A stretch of 64,000 nucleotides of DNA, taken from Mycobacterium sp. 852002-51057_SCH5723018 (GTDB lineage Bacteria > Actinomycetota > Actinomycetes > Mycobacteriales > Mycobacteriaceae). Numbering within the stretch: position 1 is the first letter of the stretch; every line of letters starts with the position of its first letter. This document shows positions 34,886-44,405 of the stretch, piece by piece. Made by a program: the position numbers and the translations under genes. The stretch spans positions 124,001-188,000 of the forward strand of contig NZ_LZIR01000075.1 in the NCBI RefSeq assembly GCF_001667035.1. The letters run 5' to 3'. A model generated the notes under the pieces. It was not told where the DNA came from. It did not search any database and saw only the letters and a list, made by a program, of their open reading frames with translations.

Positions 34886-35923
34886 CTACAGGTGTGGCCA
34901 GTTTCCGTAACTATGGAAGAAGTTGTAGGTAGTGGCATCCCACTGCCGACCCTCATTCCACACCCGGGACGGGGTTGATGTCGTCCACTGCGTCGACTGA
35001 ATTGCGTTGCAGCGGTTGTCATCGTTGTTGTAGATCCCAGCACCACTATCTCCGGGAATAATGTCAAGATCGTGCTGGTAACGAGTCCCGAACGAGGTGC
35101 CGGTGAACGTTCCGCCCTTCACCCACGGCGAGGGAACCGGTTTGTCGCTCGGATAACCAATGCACGTCTTCGAGCCGTCGAACTGCTGACCTGTCCCGAA
35201 CCAGCCAGTTTGGTCGCCAAGACGCGGCCTCGACGGGCTGAACTCTAAAACGGCGAAGTCCCAACTCCAGTCGCCACTGTCCCAGGGCCCCTGTTTATTC
35301 CACGCCCCCGGCAGTGTGAGGCTGTCGGCGAGGAAGCTACCGAATGGTGCGGTCGGTGCCACGGTGTCGGCGCCGAAGATAATGCTCGCCGAAGAGATCC
35401 AGCCGTTGTTGTAGAAACAGTGCGCGGCGCACAGCGCCGTGCTGGGACCGATCATCGTTGCTGTGCATCCCTGCGACAAGTAGGCGTTCGCCGATCCGGG
35501 AAAGAACCGCGGACTGTCAACGCGTCGTCGGTCGTCGGGACCAACGATAAAAGTCGGTCTCGGGGAGGCGCTCTTGCCTCGGCACGATCCTGATGTATTG
35601 GGGACCTCGTCCATCGCCAGGATGCGGTCGGCGACAACGTAATCCGGTTCTTCTAGCCGGTACTCATAGGTGCCTACGAGTCGCCGAGGCTGCAGTTTCT
35701 CTGCCAATTCGTCTCGGCTCATGGTCCGCGGATCTGGCGGTGGCGATTGGCGACCTGGGGTGACGACACGCCGCTGCTGCTCCATCTCCGCGATATTGAT
35801 GTCCTGAGGCTTGATCTCCTCGACCGCGATCCAGCGCCGGCCATTTGCGTCTGTGAAAGAAGCGCCCGTTGCGTGCTGGGACGTGGGGCCGAGCATCACA
35901 TGCGCTGAGGCATTATCGTTCAT
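34886..35923 (-). CDS. Trypsin-like (V8/glutamyl endopeptidase-like) serine protease
   Basis: 345 residues. A serine protease triad is visible: His in STALCAAHCFYNNG, Asp in WSWDFAVLEF, Ser in DIIPGDSGAGIYNNDD. TATMIGPSTALCAAHC and a Cys pair are typical of the V8/S1B group. The N-terminal 110 residues look like a propeptide or regulatory segment (PPPDPRTMSRDELAEKLQPR). No clear signal peptide from ATG 35923, so export is uncertain. Confidence 0.85.
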   Translation of the reverse strand: MNDNASAHVMLGPTSQHATGASFTDANGRRWIAVEEIKPQDINIAEMEQQRRVVTPGRQSPPPDPRTMSRDELAEKLQPRRLVGTYEYRLEEPDYVVADRILAMDEVPNTSGSCRGKSASPRPTFIVGPDDRRRVDSPRFFPGSANAYLSQGCTATMIGPSTALCAAHCFYNNGWISSASIIFGADTVAPTAPFGSFLADSLTLPGAWNKQGPWDSGDWSWDFAVLEFSPSRPRLGDQTGWFGTGQQFDGSKTCIGYPSDKPVPSPWVKGGTFTGTSFGTRYQHDLDIIPGDSGAGIYNNDDNRCNAIQSTQWTTSTPSRVWNEGRQWDATTYNFFHSYGNWPHL

Positions 35924-36105
35924 TGTTGTCCTCCCAAGAGTGTTTGATGGCCAGATTGTGCTCCGTGGGGGCTAGCGGGGGCGTGAGTACTTGGGTACTC
36001 GAATTTCACGAACGCGGTCTTGACTATTGATCGCCAACCCAAATCGGGTTGACATTCCCGATGTTCGAAGCGGCGTGTACAGGCACCCGATCAGCGCGGA
36101 TTGTC

Positions 36106-36696
36106 CTACGTCGGCGACTGGCCGGCGGTGCGGGCATTGCCGAGGACGTCCTCCACGATTCGCGGGATGCGTTTGACCGCGGTCGGTCCCCCGAGCGCCA
36201 ACTGCATCAGGTGGCCAGGCAGCACACACAACAGCAGGTCGGCCACCGCGGCGGCGTTGCGACCGCGGCGCTTCGACGATCTCAAGAGTCGTCCCGCATC
36301 CTCGATCGAGGCACGGAGCCGTTCGGCGAGCACGGGATTGCGCATCGCCTCCGACCAGACGAGCAGGGCGATCGCGGCGAAGCCGTCCTCGACGTGACGG
36401 GAGGTGACGAATCTCAGGACCTCGCCGATCGCCGCCTCGGCGGTCGAGCCGGCCTCGACGGATTCTCGAATCACCGCCACGACCTGATCTAGGTTGTCGG
36501 CGGCGATCGCCTCGATGACGGCGTCCTTGCTGGGGAAATAGCGGTACACCGCACCCGATGACACCCCGGCCTCCTCCACCAGGTCCTGCATCGTGGTGCC
36601 GTGGAAGCCATCGCGCACGAAACACCGGCGGGCGGCATCGAGGATGTGCGCGCGCCGCTGGGCGCGGTACTCCGTTGACACCTTCGGCATGCACAC
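36106..36696 (-). CDS. TetR-family transcriptional regulator
   Basis: 196 residues. N-terminal HTH (QRRAHILDAARRCFVRDGFH; LVEEAGVSSGAVYRYFPSKD) with a helical C-terminus. It is divergent from the CMD gene at 36812, with a perfect short inverted repeat between them. Likely represses the operon 36812-39345. Confidence 0.9.
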   Translation of the reverse strand: MCMPKVSTEYRAQRRAHILDAARRCFVRDGFHGTTMQDLVEEAGVSSGAVYRYFPSKDAVIEAIAADNLDQVVAVIRESVEAGSTAEAAIGEVLRFVTSRHVEDGFAAIALLVWSEAMRNPVLAERLRASIEDAGRLLRSSKRRGRNAAAVADLLLCVLPGHLMQLALGGPTAVKRIPRIVEDVLGNARTAGQSPT

Positions 36697-36711
36697 AGCC
36701 TACCGAGAAAG

Positions 36712-36729
36712 AACGCGATCGTTCGCGTT
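36712..36729. promoter_or_regulatory. Candidate TetR operator
   Basis: AACGCGA (36712-36718) pairs exactly with TCGCGTT (36723-36729), with four bases between. A second, weaker GCGAA/TTCGC arrangement lies at about 36764-36779. Both are in the 115-bp gap between divergent TetR and CMD genes. Confidence 0.6.
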
Positions 36730-36811
36730 TGACAGCGCTCGCATACGGCAACACAATAAAACGCGAACGCTCATTCGCTATTGGCTCCACCATCAAAGTG
36801 AGGAGAGGGAC

Positions 36812-37381
36812 GTGAGTGATGCAACTGAATTCGGCACATTCGGCCGGTTCGTCGAGACCCCGGTCGCGGCAATGCCGCCGGACATGAAGGAGGCGTATAA
36901 CCTCACTCGCGACCTGCGGGGATTGGTGCCGGGCCCACATAAGATCTGGCTCGCCAACCCGACGTTGTCCAAGACGATCGTGCCGACCGGTGCGTACTAC
37001 CAGCACGACTCAACGCTGACCAAGGCCGAAATCGAGATCGCCACCAACCTGGTCTGCGGCCGGTGGCACAGCGCGTATGCCACCTACGAACACGAACTCA
37101 TCGGAAAACGGGACGGCCACCTCGAACCCCGCCACGTCGAGGCCATGATTGCCGGTCTGCCAACACATTTCGACGACCTTCGCCAGCAGGTGGTCTACGA
37201 GCTCGCGTCGGCATTGCTGGGCGGGCGGGTGGTTCCGGTGGGGCTGTACCGGCGTGCGACGGAGCTGCTCGGTGCCGTCGGCATCGTGGATGTGACGGTG
37301 CTGCTGGGTTGGTTCACCATGGTGTGCCTGACCTTGGGCGCGTTCGACGTGCCCGCAAATGCCACAGGGCTGGACCAGTGA
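36812..37381 (+). CDS. Carboxymuconolactone decarboxylase/AhpD-like protein
   Basis: 189 residues from the GTG at 36812, with AGGAGAGGGA upstream. The CMD/AhpD-type helical fold shows as LTKAEIEIATNLVCGRWHSA then YATYEHELIGKRDG. Family members usually have CxxC; here only a single Cys (LVCGRWHS) with His, so the AhpD peroxidase chemistry is unlikely. It starts a probable operon with the lactonase-like and hydrolase genes. Confidence 0.85.
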   Translation: MSDATEFGTFGRFVETPVAAMPPDMKEAYNLTRDLRGLVPGPHKIWLANPTLSKTIVPTGAYYQHDSTLTKAEIEIATNLVCGRWHSAYATYEHELIGKRDGHLEPRHVEAMIAGLPTHFDDLRQQVVYELASALLGGRVVPVGLYRRATELLGAVGIVDVTVLLGWFTMVCLTLGAFDVPANATGLDQ

Positions 37382-37500
37382 GCGCCGCTGCTACCGGCTT
37401 GGGCTGCCGATCGGCGCTGGCCGATCGGGGTGCACTGAGCCCGGCGCAGCGCGAATTGTTCGGTTTGCGCCCGTCGTCACCGCCTTTGCTATCCCCATGA
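37378..37500 (+). CDS. Possible small protein coupled to the CMD gene
   Basis: GTG at 37378 overlaps the CMD stop (GTGA) and opens a 40-residue frame, VSAAATGLGCRSALADRGAL to the Pro-rich ending RPSSPPLLSP. The overlap and even spacing suggest translation, but no homologue is recognised and it may be chance. Confidence 0.3.
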   Translation: MSAAATGLGCRSALADRGALSPAQRELFGLRPSSPPLLSP

Positions 37501-37558
37501 CCCGACCCGAGATTGACGCTCGCATCGTCATCACCGTTACGCGGTGAAAGGACTCGCC

Positions 37559-38560
37559 ATGCCCCTTGCTCCCCCGCCCCTGGTCACGCTTTTACCCGTG
37601 GCGTTCTTCCCAAAGGAGTACTTCCTGGAGAACCTCGCCGTGCGCGCCGACGGCTCCATTCTGATCACCGCCGTCCTGCAAAAGGAACTGTGGTCCGTCC
37701 CAGCCGCACAGCCCGGGGCGGTGGTCGAGCCGATCCTGGTGCACCGCTTCGACCATCCCGTCACCGGCATCGTCGAGATCACCCCGGACGTGTTTGTCAT
37801 CAGCCTGACCGAGGCCTACACCACCGGTGAATCCTTGCTCGTCGCAGTGGATCTCACCGGATGGGTACCGGGCGAGCCCGTCGACCCCCGCATCGTCTAC
37901 CGCTTCGACGAGCGCGCCCACGGGCTCAACGGCACCTGCCTGCTGGGTCCGGGCGTTTTGGCGATCGCCGACTGCTTCGCGGGGCTTGTCTGGCGCGTCG
38001 ACCTCCGGGACAGCACAGAGGTCACCGCTGATGTCTGGCTGCGTCACGACACCATGGCGTTCGACCCCGATAGCGGCCTGCCTCCCCCGCCGCAACCCGG
38101 CATCAACGGCCTGCACTACAGCCCCCAGACCGGCTACCTGTACTACACCTCGACCGCGCAGAAAGTGTTCATGCGCGTAGCCGTCGACCCCGAGACACTC
38201 AATCCGGAAGCAGCACCGGAGCTCGTGGCGGCCATCGACAACGCCGACGACTTCTGCCTCGATGACCGTGCCGGATTCGCCTACGTCACCCGTCACCGCG
38301 CCAACACCCTCGACCGGGTACCGCTGGTGCCTGGTCATGGCAGCGAGGTCCGCCACCTCGCCGGTGATCCCTTCGACAAAACGCTGGTAGGACCATCCAG
38401 CGCCGCGTGGGGGCGGCGCGCCGGTGAGCCCGGCCGGGTTTTGTACGTCACCACTGACGGTGGCACCACCGCACCGCCGCACGGCATCATCCGCAACGCC
38501 GCACTGCTGCGCGTCGAACTGGACTACTCCAGCTCAGCGTGCAGCACGGAGGGGCCATGA
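37559..38560 (+). CDS. SMP-30/gluconolactonase-like beta-propeller protein
   Basis: 333 residues from the ATG at 37559, preceded by AAAGGA; a GTG at 37544 would add five. Repeated beta-propeller segments (YRFDERAHGLNGTCLLGPGV; GINGLHYSPQTGYLYYTSTA; DADDFCLDDRAGFAYVTRH-like blades) match the SMP-30/lactonase superfamily. It likely hydrolyses a lactone. The stop overlaps the start of the next hydrolase (ATGA). Confidence 0.75.
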   Translation: MPLAPPPLVTLLPVAFFPKEYFLENLAVRADGSILITAVLQKELWSVPAAQPGAVVEPILVHRFDHPVTGIVEITPDVFVISLTEAYTTGESLLVAVDLTGWVPGEPVDPRIVYRFDERAHGLNGTCLLGPGVLAIADCFAGLVWRVDLRDSTEVTADVWLRHDTMAFDPDSGLPPPPQPGINGLHYSPQTGYLYYTSTAQKVFMRVAVDPETLNPEAAPELVAAIDNADDFCLDDRAGFAYVTRHRANTLDRVPLVPGHGSEVRHLAGDPFDKTLVGPSSAAWGRRAGEPGRVLYVTTDGGTTAPPHGIIRNAALLRVELDYSSSACSTEGP

Positions 38561-39345
38561 CTCGACACAGCCAGATCGTCACCGCTGCTGAGGTTTCCAT
38601 CGAGACCTACGTCGACGGAGACGGGCCCGCCCTGGTGATCATCCCTTCCTACGGCCGCGGCGGCGGAGCCGACTTCGACGCGCTGACCGCGACACTCGTC
38701 GAGGCCGGCTACCGGATTTTGCGGCCTCAGCCGCGCGGTGTCGCCCGCTCGGTCGGCCCGATGAGTGCGGTCACCTTCGAGGACTTGGCTGGCGACATCG
38801 CCGCAGTGATCGACCAGCTCGCCGACGGGCCCGCGGTGGTCCTCGGCCACGCCTTCGGGAACTTCGTCGCCCGCGCCGCCGCCGTACACCATCCCGACAA
38901 TGTCGCCGCCGTGATCCTGGCCGCCGCGTCCGGGTCGACAGTCGCCCCCGACGTCAAGGTGGCCCCGATGCGCGCCGGCGACCCGTCGCTGTCCGACGCG
39001 ACCCGACTCGCCGCGCTGCGCCTGGCGTTCTTTGCCCCCGGCCACGACGCGTCGATCTGGTTGACCGGCTGGTATCCCGACACCCTGGCCATGCAGGCTG
39101 ATTGTGTTGATCGCGCCGACGTCCCCCGCTACTGGGGCGCGGGTAATGCACCGGTGTTCGAGATCATCGCCGCCCTCGATCCGTTCCACCACCGCGACGA
39201 ATGGGGCGATTTACACGAGCGTTACGGCGCGCGCGTCACCACCACCGTCATCGAGCACGCCAGCCACGCATTGTTCCCCGAACAACCCGACGCCGTCGCC
39301 AAGGTGATCCTCGGCTACCTGCCGTCCATCGCCTACACCAAATGA
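38557..39345 (+). CDS. Alpha/beta-fold hydrolase (lactonase/esterase-like)
   Basis: 262 residues from the ATG at 38557, with CGGAGGGG upstream. It has LVIIPSYGRGGGADF (oxyanion loop without HG), LRPQPRGVARSVGP, an elbow GHAFGNFVARAAA where the usual Ser is Ala (G-x-A-x-G), and a late His in IEHASHALFPEQPD. A missing nucleophile Ser would make it a non-classical hydrolase or lyase. It ends the probable operon started by CMD. Confidence 0.82.
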   Translation: MTRHSQIVTAAEVSIETYVDGDGPALVIIPSYGRGGGADFDALTATLVEAGYRILRPQPRGVARSVGPMSAVTFEDLAGDIAAVIDQLADGPAVVLGHAFGNFVARAAAVHHPDNVAAVILAAASGSTVAPDVKVAPMRAGDPSLSDATRLAALRLAFFAPGHDASIWLTGWYPDTLAMQADCVDRADVPRYWGAGNAPVFEIIAALDPFHHRDEWGDLHERYGARVTTTVIEHASHALFPEQPDAVAKVILGYLPSIAYTK

Positions 39346-39729
39346 TTGAAGTCGATGCGGCAGCGATCCCGTCTGTGGCGGTGCCGACGGCGATCGTCGG
39401 ACGGCGGCGTGCGCCGCGGACCCAAAACCACGAATTCAGACCACATTCGAGTCAACGCACTCGTATTTCGAAGGGATGCGACTGATGCACCTCATACCTG
39501 GCCGCCGACAGGCGACTCGTCAACTCGACGGGAGATGTGACTTGAGAGATGATGTCGACGTAAACGCATGCAGCGCTTACCTTTACGGCGCACATGCAAC
39601 GTTGTACTGGCGCCGATCCCAGGACTATCAGATGAATCATAATCTCCACGAGCGCATTTCGACCCGAGATCCGGATGCGGTGCACCGGTCTACAGGAATT
39701 TCGGGCGCACGGGATCGGTTGTGGTGGTC
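39346..39729. other. Intergenic stretch with no supported gene
   Basis: 384 bp between the hydrolase and the dehydrogenase-like gene. Several ATG-opened frames exist but none has a recognisable motif or a good ribosome site. The GC content is lower than that of the flanks around 39540-39660. Confidence 0.4.
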
Positions 39730-40698
39730 ATGAAGGCGATCGGCTATACCGAATTCGGTGGTCCTGAAGTCCTACATGTAATGGAGTTGCCAGAGCCCCA
39801 CGCCGGCCCCGGACAGCTCCGGGTCCGTGTGCATGCCGCAGCAGTCAGTCCGGCTGACACAGCAGCTCGTTCCGGATGGATGTACAGGACCTATGCACCA
39901 GACACCCTGCCCGGAGGACGCTACCCGGACCCGCCGTACGTGCCGGGATGGGACTTCTGCGGTGTCGTCGACCAAGCCCCCGCTGGTGGCCCGATCCGAC
40001 CCGGCGAGCAGGTCATCGGACTGACGCTCGGCCCGATGGGCGATGTCGGCGCCTACGCGGAATACGTGGTGACCGACGTCCGTTCGGTGGTGCGCGCACC
40101 GACCAACACCACAGCCGTTGCGGCGTCCACTCTTTTGATGAATGCGCTGACCGCCTATGCCATGCTCGAGGCACCGGCCATTCCTGCCGGCGGCACGGTC
40201 GCGGTGACCGGTGCCGCCGGAGCGCTGGGTGGCTATGCCATCCAATTGGCCAAACATCAAGGGCTGCAGGTCATTGCTGACGCCGCCGAGGCTGACGAGA
40301 AGTTGGTCAAGGGGTTGGGGGCCGATATCGTGGTCCGCCGCGGAGACTCGCTGGCTGAGCACATCCGCGAAGCGATACCCGAGGGAGTCGACGGAGTCGT
40401 CGACGCAGCGCTGTACAACGATGCGATCGCGCCCGCGATCCGCGACGGCGGCGCCGCCACATCGGGCCGCCAACACGTCGGCGCCACCGAACGATCCATC
40501 GTGTGGCACAAGGTGTCCGTCGACGAACACACCACACGCACCGATGTTTTGAACACCCTGCGCGACCTCGCGGAGGCCGGCACGTTGACCCTGCGTGTAG
40601 CAGGAACCCTTCCCGCCGAGCAGGCGGCCGAGGCACACCGCCGGCTCGAGGCCGGCGGATTGCGGGGTCGTCTCGTACTCACCTGGCAGCTCAGCTGA
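39730..40698 (+). CDS. Zinc-less MDR-family NADP oxidoreductase (quinone oxidoreductase-like)
   Basis: 322 residues from the ATG at 39730; a GTG nine bases earlier is possible. MKAIGYTEFGGPEVLHVMEL is the typical MDR N-terminus, PPYVPGWDFCGVV the catalytic-domain loop, and AVTGAAGALGGYAIQLAKHQ the NADP-binding Rossmann motif. No structural zinc Cys cluster is seen, so it is closer to quinone oxidoreductases than alcohol dehydrogenases. Confidence 0.88.
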   Translation: MKAIGYTEFGGPEVLHVMELPEPHAGPGQLRVRVHAAAVSPADTAARSGWMYRTYAPDTLPGGRYPDPPYVPGWDFCGVVDQAPAGGPIRPGEQVIGLTLGPMGDVGAYAEYVVTDVRSVVRAPTNTTAVAASTLLMNALTAYAMLEAPAIPAGGTVAVTGAAGALGGYAIQLAKHQGLQVIADAAEADEKLVKGLGADIVVRRGDSLAEHIREAIPEGVDGVVDAALYNDAIAPAIRDGGAATSGRQHVGATERSIVWHKVSVDEHTTRTDVLNTLRDLAEAGTLTLRVAGTLPAEQAAEAHRRLEAGGLRGRLVLTWQLS

Positions 40699-40741
40699 CC
40701 GGCCGCAGCCGGGGCGTACTTGAGCACCGCGAACCTGTAGC

Positions 40742-41308
40742 GTGACGGCGGTGAAGTCCTCCCGCGTGTATTCCTCCGTCGCGCTCGCGGCGTGTGTCGC
40801 GGCGACCGTTCTGACGCTTGCTGCAGCCGGCAAGTCAGCCGCGGCCGGCTCGTGCCCAACCGCAGCGCCGCCGAACGGCGGAGCCCCCGAGTGGTCGCTG
40901 GCCGGCAACACCGGCAGCATCGGGGTGACCGGGTCCACGGATACGACGGCTCCGCGCGTGAACGTCGTGGCGCCGTTCAGTGTGACTCAGACTCAGGTGC
41001 ATACGCTGCACGTCGGAGATGGACCGGTGGTCCCGGGCACCGCTAGGGTTTCCGTCTGCTACATGGGCGTCAACGGGCGCGACGGGTCCGTGTTCGACAG
41101 TAGCTACGAACGCGGCGCCCCAGTTGACTTCCCGCTTGGCGGAGTCGTGCCGGGCTTCCAGAAGGCCATCGCGGGACAAAATGTCGGCTCCACGGTGGCG
41201 GTCGCAATGACGTCCGCGGATGGCTACCCCGACGGTCAGCCCAGCGCTGGGATCCGGCCGGGCGACTCGCTCATCTTCGCGATCAAAATCCTGAGTGCCT
41301 CTAGCTGA
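40742..41308 (+). CDS. Secreted FKBP-type peptidyl-prolyl isomerase
   Basis: 188 residues from the GTG at 40742. A signal segment (VALAACVAATVLTLAAAGKS) precedes a mature domain with FKBP features: VSVCYMGVNGRDGSVFDSSY, then PVDFPLGGVVPGFQKAIAGQ and the ending GDSLIFAIKIL. The usual IPP in DDAYG-like loops is replaced by DGYPDGQPS. Probably assists folding outside the membrane. Confidence 0.88.
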   Translation: MTAVKSSRVYSSVALAACVAATVLTLAAAGKSAAAGSCPTAAPPNGGAPEWSLAGNTGSIGVTGSTDTTAPRVNVVAPFSVTQTQVHTLHVGDGPVVPGTARVSVCYMGVNGRDGSVFDSSYERGAPVDFPLGGVVPGFQKAIAGQNVGSTVAVAMTSADGYPDGQPSAGIRPGDSLIFAIKILSASS

Positions 41309-41937
41309 GCCGCGAGGCGCGATCCGGTATTAACTTGTGCGCCAGGGGCTCCGGTTCAAAGCGTTGATGCCGCCGTCAAGCCCCCGCAGCGGCGTTCACG
41401 ACCGTCGCGTTGCAGATACGTCCGCGTCGGGACGGTCAGAGAAGGTCGGGTATTCGACCGGCTTTTGCGAAACTTCACCCGAAGCCACGTGTTCGGGTGC
41501 TTCGGGATGGGAGAACAGGTTTGAGTTGTCCATATGGTGTCCTTACGAATGAAGAGTCGGCCAATACGCACTGGTGACGGACCGACGACGATCGAAATCG
41601 CGCACTGATCTCTTTCGCAATGCGTTGACGATTCAGGTTGACCGCTAGAACGCGGTGCACCGTCAACTGTACAGGCAGTTCCCATGGATGCGTCCACAGA
41701 GGGTTGAGGGGCGTACAAGGTCGCCATGCTGCTATGCTGGCAGCAACGTTGGCTGTCGCTTCGATGGCCAGCACGTCGTGAAACGCTTCTTCATCCTTCC
41801 GGCGTCGGCCCTGACCTGCGGCGGACGCACTGAACCTGGCGCAGTTCGTATCGCGGCGATCGATTTTGCCCACCGGCAATCTCGCCACCTTGTGCTGACC
41901 GACCGCGCGGATATTGTCGCCGACTCGGCCACAACCG
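41309..41937. other. Long leader or intergenic region before the DEAD-box helicase
   Basis: 629 bp with no supported gene on either strand. Only frames without family motifs appear. Since DEAD-box and cold-shock genes often have regulated leaders, part of it may be 5' untranslated RNA; no specific structure was identified. Confidence 0.4.
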
Positions 41938-43245
41938 ATGCCCGAAAGACATCAAGTGACCACTGGCAAGACATTTGCCGATCTCGGCGTGCGCGAACCA
42001 CTCATCGAAGTGCTAGCCATGCGCGGGATCACCCAGCCGTTCCCCATCCAAATCGAAACTCTGCCCGACACGCTCGCCGGCCGCGACGTTCTCGGCCGCG
42101 GTAAGACAGGCAGCGGCAAGACGCTCGCCTTCTCGATACCCATGGTCAGCAGGCTGGCCCGGCGTCCGCGCCGCCCGTCCCGACCGTCGGGTCTGATCCT
42201 TGCCCCCACCCGGGAGCTGGCCAGCCAGATCACCGCGACGCTGGAACCGTTGGCCGCTGCTAACGGCCTTCGCGTGACCACGATCTTCGGCGGCGTGCCG
42301 CAAGGCAGGCAGGTGGCGGCGCTGAAGTCGGGCGTCGACATCGTCGTCGCCTGCCCCGGCCGGCTCGAAGACCTGATGAAGCAGCGCTTGATCAGCCTCG
42401 ACTCGATCGAGATCACGGTGATCGACGAAGCCGATCACATGGCCGACCTTGGCTTCCTTCCCGGCGTCACCCGCATCCTGGCGGCCACCCCGAGCGGTGG
42501 CCAGCGGCTCATGTTCTCGGCAACACTCGACAATGGCGTCGACAAGCTCGTCAATCGATTCCTGCGCAATTCCGTGCTGCACTCGGTCGATGGCTCCGAT
42601 TCGCCGGTAGCCGAGATGACGCACCACGTGTTCCATGTCTCGGGCGTCCAAGCCAAAAAGGAGCTGGTGCATCGGCTCGCTTCCGGTACCGGCCGCCGAA
42701 TTCTGTTCATGCGGACCAAACATCAAGCACGCAAACTCGCCAAGCAACTCACGGAATCCGGCGTCCCGGCAGTCGACCTGCACGGCAACCTTTCGCAGCC
42801 CGCCCGCGACCGAAACCTCGCCGCCTTCAGTGCGGGCGAGGCACGGGTATTGGTGGCCACCGACATCGCTGCGCGCGGCGTGCATGTCGATGGCATCGAG
42901 TTGGTGGTGCACATCGATCCGCCCGCCGAACACAAGGCGTACCTGCACCGGTCCGGACGGACGGCGCGGGCCGGAAACGCGGGTGACGTCGTCACCGTGG
43001 TGCTGCCCGAACAGCGCAGGGATACGCATGCGCTGATGCGCCGCGCGGGCATTCATGTCACTCCACAGGAAGTCACCGTCAACTCGGCCGCCGTGCACGC
43101 GGTGGCCGGTGAGGTGGCGCCCTACCGAGCGCCCGCACCGAAGAAAACGGTGCCGCCGCCGCACGCGTCGCAGCCGCGTCGCTCGGGTTCCGCCAACCGC
43201 AGACGCGGCGGCCGCTCCGGTCGTCCGCAGGGCCGATCGCAATAA
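41938..43245 (+). CDS. DEAD-box ATP-dependent RNA helicase
   Basis: 435 residues from the ATG at 41938. A TTG at 41914 or a GTG at 41956 are alternatives. It has a Q-motif (FADLGVREPLIEV, ITQPFPIQ), Walker A GKTGSGKT, PTRELA, DEAD in TVIDEADHMADLG, SAT in LMFSATLD, and helicase motifs in LVATDIAARGVHVDGIELV and HRSGRTARAGN. A basic Arg/Gly-rich tail ends it, as in RhlE-type proteins that unwind RNA in cold or ribosome assembly. A cold-shock gene follows. Confidence 0.93.
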   Translation: MPERHQVTTGKTFADLGVREPLIEVLAMRGITQPFPIQIETLPDTLAGRDVLGRGKTGSGKTLAFSIPMVSRLARRPRRPSRPSGLILAPTRELASQITATLEPLAAANGLRVTTIFGGVPQGRQVAALKSGVDIVVACPGRLEDLMKQRLISLDSIEITVIDEADHMADLGFLPGVTRILAATPSGGQRLMFSATLDNGVDKLVNRFLRNSVLHSVDGSDSPVAEMTHHVFHVSGVQAKKELVHRLASGTGRRILFMRTKHQARKLAKQLTESGVPAVDLHGNLSQPARDRNLAAFSAGEARVLVATDIAARGVHVDGIELVVHIDPPAEHKAYLHRSGRTARAGNAGDVVTVVLPEQRRDTHALMRRAGIHVTPQEVTVNSAAVHAVAGEVAPYRAPAPKKTVPPPHASQPRRSGSANRRRGGRSGRPQGRSQ

Positions 43246-43340
43246 CGCCACAGGTGTTTCGATGAGCGGTGAAGCTCTGCTATTTTAGCCGTGTGGATGC
43301 TATTGGTACATCCCGCATTTGAAATGAGAGAAGTAAGTAA

Positions 43341-43544
43341 ATGGCACAGGGAACTGTGAAATGGTTCAACGGTGAGAAGGGTTTCGGCTTTATCACCCCC
43401 GATGACGGCGCGAAGGACCTCTTCGTCCACTACTCCGAGATCCAGGGAAGCGGCTACCGCTCGCTCGAGGAAAACCAGCGCGTTCAGTTCGAGGTCGCGC
43501 AAGGAGCCAAAGGGCCCCAGGCGGTAGGAGTCACTGCCGTCTAA
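43341..43544 (+). CDS. cspA: Cold-shock protein CspA
   Basis: 67 residues, very typical: MAQGTVKWFNGEKGFGFITP contains RNP1, DLFVHYSEIQ is RNP2, and GAKGPQAVGVTAV the end. It binds single-stranded RNA/DNA as a chaperone. It follows the helicase gene by 95 bp, which contains an AT-rich promoter-like stretch, so it probably has its own transcript. Confidence 0.95.
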   Translation: MAQGTVKWFNGEKGFGFITPDDGAKDLFVHYSEIQGSGYRSLEENQRVQFEVAQGAKGPQAVGVTAV

Positions 43545-43560
43545 GGAACTCCGACCTGAC

Positions 43561-43595
43561 AGTGGGCTGGTGCGATTGCTTCGTACCAGCCCACT
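43561..43595 (+). terminator. Hairpin terminator after cspA
   Basis: AGTGGGCTGGT at 43561-43571 pairs exactly with ACCAGCCCACT at 43585-43595, leaving a 13-base loop, 16 bp after the cspA stop. A short T-containing tail (GGAGTTTCT) follows. Confidence 0.75.
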
Positions 43596-44405
43596 GGAGT
43601 TTCTAGACCGCGACCAGTCGACTCCCATGCGCTCGGCGCATGGGGCCATACTTGAGAAACATTTCCATCTGCACCGTGGCAAGCGCTACCGTTTTTTCAT
43701 GCGCGATCAGAACCCGCACCGAAATGTAGGGCCGCCGATGTGCCGATCCGTCCCGGCCGCTAGTCCGGGCACAACGTCGAGCGCAGTAGGATTCGACGTC
43801 GCTCCGTACGACGGAGCCGGAGGACTAACCCCAATCGGAAACACTGTGTTCGGTCCAGCGCAAGGGCCCGCGTGACCTAAGTATTCCCCGCCGGAAACGG
43901 GGGCGTTTGTGACATGCGCTCATGACCACATTTGGGACGTCGAAACCAGCGTAGGTTTGACGGCGATGATAGCTGCCGCGGAGGAGCCCGAGTCCTCGCA
44001 CAGCCGGGCCCGCTAATCAACAATCCGAGCATGGAATGTTGAGTTGCCAACGCAACACGCATTTTACGCGTCTCCATCGGCTTCCCCAATAGACGGTGAT
44101 GGGGCGAGAGGACGGTCCGCTCCAGCGGGATTGAGGGACGCCATTGGTGAACCGCTCGCCGAAATGTTCACCGACTCATCGAGGTCCTGAGCTAGGCCGC
44201 GCGTCGCGGCCGGTGCGTTCGTCGACACGGTGACATTCACTCGTGAACGACGGCTCCACGAAGGTTTCTTACGAAATGCGGAGGGTCAGAACATGTTTGG
44301 CATAACAGGTTGGGTCGAATTCGTGCGGGGCCTCGCCGGCGAGCGAGACGCGATCATACTTTTCCAGCCAGAACCGGGTGGCAACCAATTACCTAAAGAG
44401 GCACT
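43596..44405. other. Gene-free stretch
   Basis: 810 bp without a supported gene. Short frames with no family motifs exist on both strands. A GC-rich symmetric patch (CCCCGCC near 43886, GGGGGCG near 43901) is seen but not interpreted. Confidence 0.45.
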
